Positions 53,465-62,126 are shown, numbered from the stretch's first letter. The stretch is 64,000 nucleotides of DNA from Sphingobacterium sp. FBM7-1 (GCF_020687765.1 NZ_JAJEWJ010000004.1:186001-250000); one strand, 5' to 3'. Made by a program: numbers and translations. Notes: generated from the sequence alone by a model not told the origin.

Positions 53465-54607
53465 TTACGCTTTTACCTTTAATGTTTCTTGTACCCAACG
53501 GGCATTTTTTATAGCCAACTCACGATCATCGTTAACAATACAAACATGCCCCATTTTACGGAAAGGTTTGGTGTATTTTTTGCCGTATAGGTGGACGAAA
53601 ATACCCTCGATTGCTAAAACTTCTTCTACCCCTTCATATTTAGCCAAACCCTCATATCGTGGTTCGCCTAAAAGGTTGATCATCACCGCATTTGATCTTG
53701 TTGTCGTCGCACCTAAGGGCAAATTGAAAATAGCACGCAGGTGCTGGGCGAATTGGGAGGTTATATTACCTTCAATGGTGTGATGCCCGCTATTGTGGGG
53801 GCGTGGGGCAAGCTCATTGACTAAAATCTCGCCTTCTTTCGTAAGGAACATTTCAACGGCAAGAAGGCCGACGATCTGTAGATCTTCCGCGATCTTCTTC
53901 GCAATTTCATCGGCTTGCGTTTGTACCTCAAAAGGTAAGGTGGACGGAGCTATCAGGAACTCTACCAAATTAGCCTCTGGATTAAATTCCATTTCCACCA
54001 ATGGGAAGGTCGCGATCTCTCCTTTATCATTTCGTGCTACGATGACAGCAATTTCTTTTTCGAAATCGACCAACGCTTCCACTAAAGAAGGTTCTTCGAA
54101 AGCCTGTTCTATTTCCGATGTGCTATTGATTTTCTTTACGCCTTTACCATCATAGCCATCCTTACGGAGTTTCTGTATGTAAGGCAACGGGATCGACGTT
54201 TCATATAAGTTTTCCTTTGTTGAGATAAGCTGGAAAGGAGCTGTAGGGATATCATTTTGTTTAAAAAACTGCTTTTGCAGACCTTTATCCTGTATCAAAC
54301 GAATGATTCGGGACTGTGGATATACCAAAACCCCTTCGTTTTCGAGTTTCTCGAGGGCGTCCACATTTACCTTTTCGATTTCGATCGTGATCATGTCCAA
54401 ATCTTTACCAAAGTTATAGACTGTTTCGAAATCGCTTAATGAACCGCACTCAAAGCGGTTGCATAATTTACGGCATGGTGCATTTTTATCGGGATCCAAT
54501 ATATGCACGTTTACGTTGTAATTGATGGCTTCTTGAATAAGCATACGGCCTAACTGGCCACCGCCAAGAATACCTAATTGCAACTCGCCATAAAAATCTT
54601 TTGCCAT
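53465..54607 (-). CDS. purK: 5-(carboxyamino)imidazole ribonucleotide synthase
   Basis: PurK is an ATP-grasp enzyme that carboxylates AIR with bicarbonate to N5-CAIR. The 380-aa protein begins QLGILGGGQLGRMLIQEA, the N-terminal pre-ATP-grasp glycine motif, and has KKINSTSEIEQAF, VNELAPRPHNSGHHTIEG with catalytic His and LLGEPRYEGLAKY. It is directly followed by purE (2 bp). nuoB lies upstream 17 bp on the same strand, an unusual partner. Confidence 0.95.
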   Translation of the reverse strand: MAKDFYGELQLGILGGGQLGRMLIQEAINYNVNVHILDPDKNAPCRKLCNRFECGSLSDFETVYNFGKDLDMITIEIEKVNVDALEKLENEGVLVYPQSRIIRLIQDKGLQKQFFKQNDIPTAPFQLISTKENLYETSIPLPYIQKLRKDGYDGKGVKKINSTSEIEQAFEEPSLVEALVDFEKEIAVIVARNDKGEIATFPLVEMEFNPEANLVEFLIAPSTLPFEVQTQADEIAKKIAEDLQIVGLLAVEMFLTKEGEILVNELAPRPHNSGHHTIEGNITSQFAQHLRAIFNLPLGATTTRSNAVMINLLGEPRYEGLAKYEGVEEVLAIEGIFVHLYGKKYTKPFRKMGHVCIVNDDRELAIKNARWVQETLKVKA

Positions 54608-54624
54608 AGTGTTAATAAAATATA

Positions 54625-55131
54625 TTAAGCTTGTTCAGAAAAATATTGATCTTGTAATATATGTTCTGTTTCTATTTTCTTTTGAAGTTCTAAAAATGCC
54701 CCAATCAGTGCTTCTGGTCGAGGTGGGCATCCTTGAACATAGACGTCTACCGGGATAATTTTGTCTACGCCTTTTACCACATGATAACCGTGTTGCCAAT
54801 AAGGGCCGCCACAGTTCGAACAGGATCCCATCGATATAACGTATTTGGGATCGGGCATCTGCTCATAAAGTTTCTTTATCCGGTCGGCCATTTTAAAGGT
54901 TACCGTGCCGGCAATAATCATCACATCCGACTGTCTGGGAGAAGGGCGAGGGAATACGCCCAAACGATCCAAGTCATAGGTAGAAGCCATAGCGCCCATC
55001 ATTTCTATCGCACAGCAGGCGATACCGAAACTAACCGGCCACATAGATGACAGTCGTGCCCAATTGAGCAAATCGTCCATCTTTGCAATAATTACACCCC
55101 CACTTTGTTCTTGATTTTGTATGGCACCCAT
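54625..55131 (-). CDS. nuoB: NADH-quinone oxidoreductase subunit B
   Basis: NuoB carries the N2 iron-sulfur cluster of complex I at the junction between the peripheral and membrane arms. The 168-aa protein shows the cysteine ligands in [16 protein letters not shown] (the adjacent Cys pair), [15 protein letters not shown] and [16 protein letters not shown], which match the cluster ligand pattern. It starts 6 bp after nuoA. nuoC and the remaining complex I genes are not present; purK follows. Confidence 0.95.
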   Translation of the reverse strand: MGAIQNQEQSGGVIIAKMDDLLNWARLSSMWPVSFGIACCAIEMMGAMASTYDLDRLGVFPRPSPRQSDVMIIAGTVTFKMADRIKKLYEQMPDPKYVISMGSCSNCGGPYWQHGYHVVKGVDKIIPVDVYVQGCPPRPEALIGAFLELQKKIETEHILQDQYFSEQA

Positions 55132-55137
55132 GTTTTA

Positions 55138-55722
55138 TCAATTTGGCTTCTTAAACTTTGGACGAAACCCTACACCAGTGCTTTGCGCCACTTTTGTGCT
55201 GCTGTCAGAAGCTGCTGGAGAAATCGTTTCTTTATAGTCGCGGATGGGATATGTTTTGCTGTTCAATTGCTCGTAGGCTTTAACGGGAATACCTACGGCC
55301 ACACGAGGCTGTACATGGGTGGGTTTAATCCAGGAGATATCTCCCCGCTTCCATACATACACCAATCCGACAATCAGGATGCCTAAAAACATAGCCATCT
55401 CGATTAACGTAAACCACCCCCAACGCCCATCTGCAGCAATAAATTCTCGGTTGCCAAAAACGGTCGCCCAAGGAAATACGAAAATCAATTCCACATCAAA
55501 CAGCAAAAAAACCAAAGCAATGACGTAAAACCGCGGGTTTATCTGCACCCACGCGCTACCTGTAGTTTCTTCACCACATTCGTATGTACTTAGTTTTTGT
55601 GGATTAGGGTTCTTAGGGGAGAGTACTTTGGCCAAGAAAATGGTTACGCACACCAACAGGATACCTACTATTGCGATCAATAGTATTTTTCCATATTCTG
55701 ATAGTTGCGCGGGATCATCCAT
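55138..55722 (-). CDS. nuoA: NADH-quinone oxidoreductase subunit A
   Basis: NuoA is a membrane subunit of complex I. The 194-aa protein has three membrane helices (ILLIAIVGILLVCVTIFLAK, RFYVIALVFLLFDVELIFVF and LIEMAMFLGILIVGLVYVWK) with the family motif STYECGEETTGSAWVQI and the helix DVELIFVFPWA. It has an extra C-terminal tail of about 60 residues (KRGDISWIKPTHVQPRVAVG onward) beyond the usual length of 120-135 aa. It is coupled to nuoB. Confidence 0.92.
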   Translation of the reverse strand: MDDPAQLSEYGKILLIAIVGILLVCVTIFLAKVLSPKNPNPQKLSTYECGEETTGSAWVQINPRFYVIALVFLLFDVELIFVFPWATVFGNREFIAADGRWGWFTLIEMAMFLGILIVGLVYVWKRGDISWIKPTHVQPRVAVGIPVKAYEQLNSKTYPIRDYKETISPAASDSSTKVAQSTGVGFRPKFKKPN

Positions 55723-55726
55723 AATA

Positions 55727-55734
55727 CAAAATTA
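55727..55734 (-). promoter_or_regulatory. Putative -7 box (TAATTTTG) of nuoAB
   Basis: Read on the minus strand the box is TAATTTTG, 4 bp upstream of the nuoA ATG, so the transcript would be leaderless. It lies within the 23 bp between the ffh stop and nuoA; cotranscription with ffh is the alternative. Confidence 0.4.
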
Positions 55735-55745
55735 CGAAATATTAT

Positions 55746-57089
55746 TTAAAAAGGTTTGCCTGGCATCTTAGGCATATTACGCATCATTTTCGCTGCCATA
55801 CCCGGATTAGACATTTGTTTCATCACTTTGCGCATATCGGCAAATTGTTTCATCAGTTTGTTAACCTCATTGATATCCGTTCCCGAACCTTTGGCGATAC
55901 GCGTACGTCTTTTCGTGTCAATTGCATCTGGATTTTCGCGTTCAAATGGCGTCATCGAATCGATAATCGCTTCAATTGGTTTGAAAGCGTCATCATCTAT
56001 TTCAACGTCTTTTATGGCTTTTCCGACACCTGGAATCATCCCCATCAAGTCCTTCATGTTTCCCATTTTCTTGATTTGTTGAATCTGGGATTTGAAGTCA
56101 TTGAAGTCGAATTTATTTTTTCGAATTTTCTTTTGTAATTCCGCTGCTTCCTTTTCGTCAAACTGTTGCTGAGCACGCTCTACCAATGAAACAACGTCAC
56201 CCATGCCCAAGATACGCGAAGCCATACGATCCGGGTGGAAGACATCAAGCGCTTCCATTTTCTCGCCGGTCCCGATAAACTTGATCGGTTTATTTACTAC
56301 GGATTTAATAGACAACGCTGCCCCCCCTCGGGTATCACCATCTAATTTAGTAAGAACAACTCCCGTAAAATCTAAACGATCATTAAAGGCTTTCGCTGTA
56401 TTAACGGCATCCTGTCCCGTCATCGAATCGACGACGAATAGAATTTCGTGCGGTTGCGTTGCTTCTTTTACAGCCGTAATTTCCGTCATCAACGCCTCGT
56501 CAATCGCCAATCGTCCGGCGGTATCAATGATGACGATGTTGTTTCCGTTACGTTTAGCTTCCGCTACACCCTCTTTTGCAATGGCAATAGGGTCCGTAGA
56601 TTCGCGGTTAACGTAAACCGGTACTTTTACTTGTTCGCCCAGTACCTGTAATTGATCTATTGCAGCCGGACGGTAAACGTCGCCTGCAACCAATAGCGGT
56701 TTTTTACCTTTTTTATCGCGAAGGTAATTTGCCAGCTTGCCGGAGAACGTGGTTTTACCCGCACCGTTTAAACCAGCTATTAAAATAACCGTCGGATTAG
56801 CAGCTATATCGAGATCGGTGACTGTTCCACCCATAAGGGAGGTCAGTTCATCGTTCATGATTTTAGTCAGCAATTGTCCCGGAGAGATACTGCTCAGTAC
56901 ATTCTGGCCGAGTGCTTTCTGCTTTACTTCGTCCGTGAATGTTTTCGCTGTTTTATAATTCACATCGGCATCTAACAATGCCTTGCGAATTTCTTTCATC
57001 GTCTCTGCGACGTTTATTTCAGTAATATTTCCTTGTCCTTTTAATACCTTAAAGGCTCTATCCAGTTTATCCTGTAAATTCTGAAACAT
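55746..57089 (-). CDS. ffh: Signal recognition particle protein
   Basis: Ffh binds 4.5S RNA and the signal sequences of nascent membrane proteins and brings them to FtsY. The 447-aa protein has the NG GTPase domain (G1 GLNGAGKTTFSGKLA, DTAGRLAIDEAL, TKLDGDTRGGAAL) and the C-terminal methionine-rich M domain (about 330-447, ending MAAKMMRNMPKMPGKPF). Length and motif order are normal. It starts at 57089 after a promoter and lies upstream of nuoAB. Confidence 0.96.
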   Translation of the reverse strand: MFQNLQDKLDRAFKVLKGQGNITEINVAETMKEIRKALLDADVNYKTAKTFTDEVKQKALGQNVLSSISPGQLLTKIMNDELTSLMGGTVTDLDIAANPTVILIAGLNGAGKTTFSGKLANYLRDKKGKKPLLVAGDVYRPAAIDQLQVLGEQVKVPVYVNRESTDPIAIAKEGVAEAKRNGNNIVIIDTAGRLAIDEALMTEITAVKEATQPHEILFVVDSMTGQDAVNTAKAFNDRLDFTGVVLTKLDGDTRGGAALSIKSVVNKPIKFIGTGEKMEALDVFHPDRMASRILGMGDVVSLVERAQQQFDEKEAAELQKKIRKNKFDFNDFKSQIQQIKKMGNMKDLMGMIPGVGKAIKDVEIDDDAFKPIEAIIDSMTPFERENPDAIDTKRRTRIAKGSGTDINEVNKLMKQFADMRKVMKQMSNPGMAAKMMRNMPKMPGKPF

Positions 57090-57120
57090 GTTTATCTCTC
57101 GTCTAAAATGTGCTAAGTGC

Positions 57121-57128
57121 CAAAGTTA
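57121..57128 (-). promoter_or_regulatory. Putative -7 box (TAACTTTG) of ffh
   Basis: Read on the minus strand the box is TAACTTTG, leaving a 5' leader of about 27 nt before the ATG at 57089. Confidence 0.5.
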
Positions 57129-57177
57129 CAAAATAGTGTCGAATTTTATTTAATTAAAAGCGGGGGAATCCGCTATC

Positions 57178-57217
57178 AAACAGAAAAAGCGGCTATACAA
57201 CCGCTCTTTCTGTTTTT
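57178..57217 (-). terminator. Terminator of the zinc metallopeptidase gene
   Basis: AAACAGAAA-AGCGG and CCGCT-TTTCTGTTT pair around CTATACAA with one mismatch. It lies between the peptidase stop (57245) and the ffh promoter. Confidence 0.7.
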
Positions 57218-57244
57218 CGATAGGGTGAAAAACACCTGTCGTAT

Positions 57245-57931
57245 TTAATCTCTTCTTCCGAAAAGAATATAAGCATAATATAGTAATGTCACTAACGCTG
57301 ATAATGCAGCTACCACATAAGTCATTGCGGCCCATTTTAATGCATCTTTGGCGCCATCATGCTCATCTCGGCTATGCGTTACATTCGCTGACTCTAACCA
57401 TTTCAGTGCTCTGCCCGATGCGTCAAACTCTACCGGCAACGTAATAAAAGAAAATAACGTTGTCAAGAAAAGTGCACCTACACCTACCGCTAGTATCAAG
57501 GGGTTACCACTAAAAGCCATCATCAGCACACCCGCCAATAACACCCAAGATGTTAATCGCGAAGCCACGCTCACGACTGGTACCATAGCTGAACGGAACT
57601 GCAACCACGAGTAGGCAGTAGCATGTTGCACAGCGTGACCACATTCGTGTGCGGCTACAGCGGCAGCTGCAACGCTGCGGCCATAATACACCTCGTTACT
57701 TAAGTTGACTGTTTTATTCGCAGGGTTGTAATGGTCGGAAAGGCCACCCTCGTTCGCTACTAAAACTTTCACGTCGTATATACCATTTTCATGGAGCATT
57801 TTCTGTGCAATTTCAGCCCCCGAAAGCCCTGAGCTTAGTGGAAACTCTGAATATTTCTTAAACTTGTTCTTAAACCTCGATTGCACGATCCAACTGATAA
57901 CTGCAATCCCAATAAATATAATCCAATACAT
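57245..57931 (-). CDS. Membrane zinc metallopeptidase (YugP-type)
   Basis: I start at the ATG at 57931 (MYWIIFIGIAVISWIVQSRF, 228 aa); a longer frame lacks support. The protein has an N-terminal anchor helix, the zinc motif AAHECGHAVQHA (HExxH-like with His-Glu), and then hydrophobic segments (VPVVSVASRLTSWVLLAGVL, FSFITLPVEF, VVAALSALVTLLYYA). It fits the YugP/neutral zinc metallopeptidase family of unknown physiological role. It lies upstream of ffh on the same strand. Confidence 0.85.
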   Translation of the reverse strand: MYWIIFIGIAVISWIVQSRFKNKFKKYSEFPLSSGLSGAEIAQKMLHENGIYDVKVLVANEGGLSDHYNPANKTVNLSNEVYYGRSVAAAAVAAHECGHAVQHATAYSWLQFRSAMVPVVSVASRLTSWVLLAGVLMMAFSGNPLILAVGVGALFLTTLFSFITLPVEFDASGRALKWLESANVTHSRDEHDGAKDALKWAAMTYVVAALSALVTLLYYAYILFGRRD

Positions 57932-58262
57932 AGTCTTTATTTCTTTTTTTTTGTCTCTTGTTCTCGCTATCACAATTACAAACCCTATTCCAGTCTGCAT
58001 TAGATGCCTTGAAGATAATAAAAAGCATTCATTTTGACAGAGAAAAAGTTGAAAACTGATAATAGGCTGTCATAATTGCTGATCTCGCCCTTTTTAATCT
58101 TATTCCAAACGGTTCTAACGGACTTCCGTATCATTTCGTCTGGGTTCCGAAGGTTTTGTTGTTCGCTACAAATCTGACCTCATGGCGGCGGCGTACTTCG
58201 ATCTTTCGACGGAGTACATCAACACAACGGCAAGGTACTCGGTGTTTATGTTGGGCAGCAAA
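57932..58262. other. Intergenic stretch between the MACPF gene and the metallopeptidase gene
   Basis: No gene is recognised in these 331 bp. A plus-strand frame is open from about 58114 to 58290, reading RLGSEGFVVRYKSDLMAAAY and then FDLSTEYINTTARYSVFMLG, without a start. It looks like it could be a fragment of a barrel or surface protein, but it may be chance. The composition changes near 58080-58260 to a higher GC content, which suggests an insertion boundary beside the glycan locus. Confidence 0.3.
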
Positions 58263-59327
58263 TTACTTAATTTTCACCACGTTTCTTTTTAGATAATCAT
58301 CTATGTAATCTTTCACTTCCTCTTTTTTCTGCGTATCAGATATAAGGTTGTAAATGGGAAGTAATCCGTTCATGTCGTGTAAGTAAACGAACCGGGCGGT
58401 TTCTTCATTGATGCTTTCTATCCATTCAGTCATATTTATCACCGGATTATTAGCTGAACGCTCATCTACCGAAATCGCGGATGGGTCGCCTCCGATTGCT
58501 TCAAATGTTATTCTCGGCTGAGCTATATCCTCGAAAGTGCTTCGATCGAGCGGATCGACGAAGCCAGAAATTAGTCCGAAGCAATCACTTAATCCTAGCC
58601 GGAAGCTGTTTTCCACCGCTTTTCGCCTATCCGACCCCGTATATTCGGCCTGATAATCTAAACTTAGCTTCGCACCTGTAAATAGCGTAAGTAAGGTATG
58701 CGTCCCGTATTTTTCGATCAGTTTCTCCGCAGTCAGGGATTGACAGTCAGATTTGAAATCGTCGGTTATATAGAATTCCAATAGCGGACTGACCGCATTC
58801 AGAGAAAGCTTTCTGTATTTAACTTGCAGATCGTAAAGGCCATATAAGTACTTACTTGAGTTGATCTGGGTCTCCGGGAATGGTTGGCTAATATTACCCC
58901 TGAAATAGGCGAAATCACGCGTTTTATGGTCACTTAAAAAGAAAGAGGTCAGATCTCTGGTGAATTGTTCTCCATCTGGAGCGTATATGGATACGAAAGT
59001 GGAGCTCAAAACACGGATAGCCGTAAAACGGCCAGCGTGATCTTTCACAAAATTCGCGGTATTGATTACCGGTTCTTTTACTGAGGTAATGTGAGCATAT
59101 TTACCCATTATGTCATAACCGTAACCCAAAAAGTTATAGTCTTTGTGCCCTTCCTTATTTCTATAATTCTCTCCATTATGAAGGTTCTTTACAGAAAACT
59201 TGAGCTCGTTGGTTTCTTCTGGTTGTGGATCTTTTGCGACCGGATTATCCAATGCGAATTTTTCACAGGAGACTGACATGATAGCGACGACAAGCGCACT
59301 TAGAACTGTAAGTTTAGTTTTTAGCAT
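58263..59327 (-). CDS. MACPF/perforin-domain lipoprotein
   Basis: I start at the ATG at 59327 (MLKTKLTVLSALVVAIMSVSC, 354 aa). The lipobox with Cys21 anchors it to a membrane, presumably on the outer surface. A linker to about residue 60 is followed by FLGYGYDIMGKYAHITSVKE and then the MACPF signature YGTH at 207-210 in LIEKYGTHTLLTLFTGAKLS. MACPF proteins form beta-barrel pores. Lipoprotein members in Bacteroidota include the BSAP antimicrobial proteins that kill related strains. It is the last gene of a glycosyltransferase run (GT6, GT11, GT2), 114 bp after the GT2 stop. Function as antimicrobial toxin is inference. Confidence 0.85.
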   Translation of the reverse strand: MLKTKLTVLSALVVAIMSVSCEKFALDNPVAKDPQPEETNELKFSVKNLHNGENYRNKEGHKDYNFLGYGYDIMGKYAHITSVKEPVINTANFVKDHAGRFTAIRVLSSTFVSIYAPDGEQFTRDLTSFFLSDHKTRDFAYFRGNISQPFPETQINSSKYLYGLYDLQVKYRKLSLNAVSPLLEFYITDDFKSDCQSLTAEKLIEKYGTHTLLTLFTGAKLSLDYQAEYTGSDRRKAVENSFRLGLSDCFGLISGFVDPLDRSTFEDIAQPRITFEAIGGDPSAISVDERSANNPVINMTEWIESINEETARFVYLHDMNGLLPIYNLISDTQKKEEVKDYIDDYLKRNVVKIK

Positions 59328-59441
59328 TTTATATATGTGTATCTGAAAGTATTTTTTGCTTTCCGGACGCAAAGTAGTGTTTCGTTAAGACTATTGCACT
59401 ACGTTTATAACGTAATTTGTCATAGCTTGAGGTTTCTCAAT

Positions 59442-60278
59442 TTACAAATTGCGATAAGCTTTAAATAGTCCGAGTGTTGCGCCGAGCCGGGCCCATTTCG
59501 ATTTTTTTATACGTTCCAGTTTACTTTCAGTGACTTCCCTAGATACATAGGTCTCGACAAATAAATCTTCTATGTTAATGTTTCTTCTTTCGGCCATTTT
59601 GATTAGCGCTACCCAATGCCAGAATTGGGCTTTTTCTTTGTTTTCACCCGCGGATATTCCCTTCTCGTGCACTCGGTAGAGGTACAGATTTTCGTCTATG
59701 TATTTCACGGGAGCGATTTCACACATTTTCATGTAGATATCTTTGTCTTCTGCTCTCTTTATATAAGGATCGATACCACTTGTGAGCGTATAGATCTCCC
59801 TTTTGAAGCTAGCAAAATGTGATATCTCCCCACTAAAATTCAGGTAGGCGTTATCAAGTTCGTTGATCTGTTTTCCTTGGTGTATTTCTATCGGTTCCAA
59901 CGCCGCGTTGCAAAATACAAAATTGGAATATACTAATCCAGCGTGTGGGTAATCCGTGTGTATCTTTAGCGACACTTCGATAGCTGTGGACGTCAGCGCA
60001 TCGTCTGGATCTAACCGAGCAAATAGGGGGGCTTCTGACAATTGAATACCCTTTTGGAGGGTTCGTTGATATCCGATATTCTTGTCGTTGCGATGGAAAT
60101 GGAATCTAGAATCATTTTTTATCAGCGATAGGATAAGTTGGGCAGAATTGTCAGTAGAACAATCATCTAAAACAAAAGCCTCCCATTCATTCGATGTTTG
60201 GTTAACAAGACTGTTATAACAATCCTTAAAAAAAATGCCGTTGTTATAATTGGCGATGATAATACTGATTTTGGCCAT
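59442..60278 (-). CDS. Glycosyltransferase family 2
   Basis: I start at the ATG at 60278 (MAKISIIIANYNNGIFFKDC, 278 aa). It has the GT2 GT-A fold with the metal-binding DDCSTDNSA region (nucleotide-binding Asp) and the sugar-donor DxD in ARLDPDDAL. There is no transmembrane segment. The acceptor and donor are unknown; the position between the fucosyltransferase and the MACPF gene suggests surface glycan assembly. It begins 14 bp downstream of the fucosyltransferase stop. Confidence 0.88.
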   Translation of the reverse strand: MAKISIIIANYNNGIFFKDCYNSLVNQTSNEWEAFVLDDCSTDNSAQLILSLIKNDSRFHFHRNDKNIGYQRTLQKGIQLSEAPLFARLDPDDALTSTAIEVSLKIHTDYPHAGLVYSNFVFCNAALEPIEIHQGKQINELDNAYLNFSGEISHFASFKREIYTLTSGIDPYIKRAEDKDIYMKMCEIAPVKYIDENLYLYRVHEKGISAGENKEKAQFWHWVALIKMAERRNINIEDLFVETYVSREVTESKLERIKKSKWARLGATLGLFKAYRNL

Positions 60279-60292
60279 TTCCGTATGTCTAA

Positions 60293-61147
60293 TTAGATTA
60301 TTACCCAATTCTTGGGAATGATGTTGTTAATATCGAATGTGACGACTTTCGGATTGAACCAATCCCGCGGGGCGATATGGATCCCATTTTGTTGAGCCAG
60401 CCAAGCGCCCCACCAGCTGAAAGAACTATTTGCGATGATATGGTGTTGGCACATCGACATAAGCGCCATATCTTTCCAGGCTTCGCGTTCATTTCCATTC
60501 ACTAATGTGACGTGGCAGAGGTGTCCGAAATTTTCCTGCGCAAAAACCGGATCGTCTGAAAAAATATATAATTCGATGTCGTCTAACTTGTTTTGTATTA
60601 GTTCGATGGCTTGCGAATAATAACTAAGCGGTAATACACCATGATATTTGGCAACCTCGGGCTTAAGATAGTCACCACGTCGAATATGTAAGGATACGCT
60701 GTTTTTTGCATTCGCTATGCTAGCCGCTAACCCTTGGTTTTTATCGTCTAAGGGAGGGAAATGAAAGGTGCGTAAAATCGCATTCCGGGCGTGTACAAAA
60801 TAACGTTCGGATTGAAAATACCCGTCTAGGTATAGGTGCCTATTCGGTTCAAAATTTATCATTTCGTTCCCCTGTTGTTTGACAACGGCTGAACGGATAA
60901 ACTTTCTCACCGATCGATAGAAAATGTTGCTCGAAGTGAAGAGTTTTTTTCGATATATTCCTGCTTCCTTAAATCTTATGTTTGAGAAAATAGATAACTC
61001 ATAGGGCCGGGGTGTAAATGTTTCGTTTGATTCGCTATGGTGATTCAGGAAATCCAGATCTAGGTATACATCTGTAGATGTTGCATAAGCTGCGGCGAAC
61101 TGAAACATTTGGTTCCCTAAGCCGCCTTGTAACTTCGTCACAATCAT
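60293..61147 (-). CDS. Alpha-1,2-fucosyltransferase (GT11)
   Basis: The 284-aa protein starts MIVTKLQGGLGNQMFQFAAA, the GGLGNQMFQ donor-binding motif at residues 8-16. The central motif HIRRGDY lies at 154-160, and the C-terminal motif NSSFSWWGAWL at 240-250. These are the three conserved motifs of GT11, which transfers L-fucose from GDP-fucose in alpha-1,2 linkage, usually to galactose. It overlaps the GT6 gene by 4 bp (ATGA), so the two are translationally coupled. The product would be an H-type disaccharide. Confidence 0.93.
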   Translation of the reverse strand: MIVTKLQGGLGNQMFQFAAAYATSTDVYLDLDFLNHHSESNETFTPRPYELSIFSNIRFKEAGIYRKKLFTSSNIFYRSVRKFIRSAVVKQQGNEMINFEPNRHLYLDGYFQSERYFVHARNAILRTFHFPPLDDKNQGLAASIANAKNSVSLHIRRGDYLKPEVAKYHGVLPLSYYSQAIELIQNKLDDIELYIFSDDPVFAQENFGHLCHVTLVNGNEREAWKDMALMSMCQHHIIANSSFSWWGAWLAQQNGIHIAPRDWFNPKVVTFDINNIIPKNWVII

Positions 61148-61983
61148 AGATGAAGGGGCTTTTTAAACTTAGACATGAACGCTGTCAATTTGGATCCCAT
61201 TTTGCGAAGCGATCCCCTTCTTTCCAACGGGGAGGGAAGCACGAACGGGTTAGCATACTCTTTTACAAAATAATCACCATAGTGCTTAGCCTTATTAAGT
61301 ATGATGACTTTCTGAGCATAAGGGGTGTCAAGGTCTTCCGGGAAGCCGTACTCGGGAGAAAGAATAAGGATCTCGCGCTTGAGAAAATACGCGTTGATGT
61401 GTGATTCATCGTGAAAGCACGCGACGATGTTTTTCTCCGTATCTTCCCGAATGTTACTGTCACAAACTTCGCACATGGCCAAGAATTGCTCCGTTTTCCC
61501 ACCGTTAAAGCCTCCCATGAAATATCGGTAAGTATGTCCTTCTATGTATGGAATAAATGCGGTGGAGTTTGGGTTTCTTTCGTAAGGGAGCTCCTCTTTG
61601 GGTGAATGGGCATAGCCAGGGTGCAACACGCCCATTAATCCGGATGGAGAAGTGAAGGGCAAAATTTCCTTCCCTACATACTGCACAAAATTCATATTTG
61701 CATTCAAAAAAAACACAAAGTCCATTTTTTTTAAATCTTCTTTAATAGCAAGGAACATTCGAAAGCGCTTGATAGAGTCAGAGGGAAACCCTTCTGGCTT
61801 TTTGAAATACTTGTGTATATTAGATTCATTTTCTAGCACATCCGCATCGGTAAATATAAAGTAGTGCTTCTCAATATCCGGCTCCGTCAGTAAAAATTTC
61901 TCAGCAGAGCGATAAAATCTCTCCCAAAAGACGGCATATCGGCCGGTGCAGATGTATAAGATACCTACTTTTGTTTTTTTCAT
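61144..61983 (-). CDS. GT6 glycosyltransferase (blood-group A/B transferase family)
   Basis: I start at the ATG at 61983 (MKKTKVGILYICTGRYAVFW, 279 aa). The family markers are FFLNANMNF with the NXN triad at 94-96 in place of the DXD of mammalian enzymes, HPGY and PYERNPNSTAFIP (121-145), the MGGFNGGK segment and FHDESHINAYF (190-200) with the candidate catalytic Glu193. GT6 enzymes transfer GalNAc or Gal in alpha-1,3 linkage to an acceptor bearing alpha-1,2-fucose; bacterial members with NXN work without metal. It heads the run and overlaps the GT11 gene by 4 bp. Donor sugar is unresolved. Confidence 0.9.
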   Translation of the reverse strand: MKKTKVGILYICTGRYAVFWERFYRSAEKFLLTEPDIEKHYFIFTDADVLENESNIHKYFKKPEGFPSDSIKRFRMFLAIKEDLKKMDFVFFLNANMNFVQYVGKEILPFTSPSGLMGVLHPGYAHSPKEELPYERNPNSTAFIPYIEGHTYRYFMGGFNGGKTEQFLAMCEVCDSNIREDTEKNIVACFHDESHINAYFLKREILILSPEYGFPEDLDTPYAQKVIILNKAKHYGDYFVKEYANPFVLPSPLERRGSLRKMGSKLTAFMSKFKKPLHL

Positions 61984-62126
61984 TCTTGACTGGATACTTT
62001 CAGTATATACGAGCCGTTTCCGTCGCACGCTACATAAGTCTTTGAGAAAATGTCCAGAACGTGGCCTGGCGGGTTTTCCTCAGCAGATAGATGTGTCATC
62101 AAAAGGTGGCGAGGATCTACTGGCAG

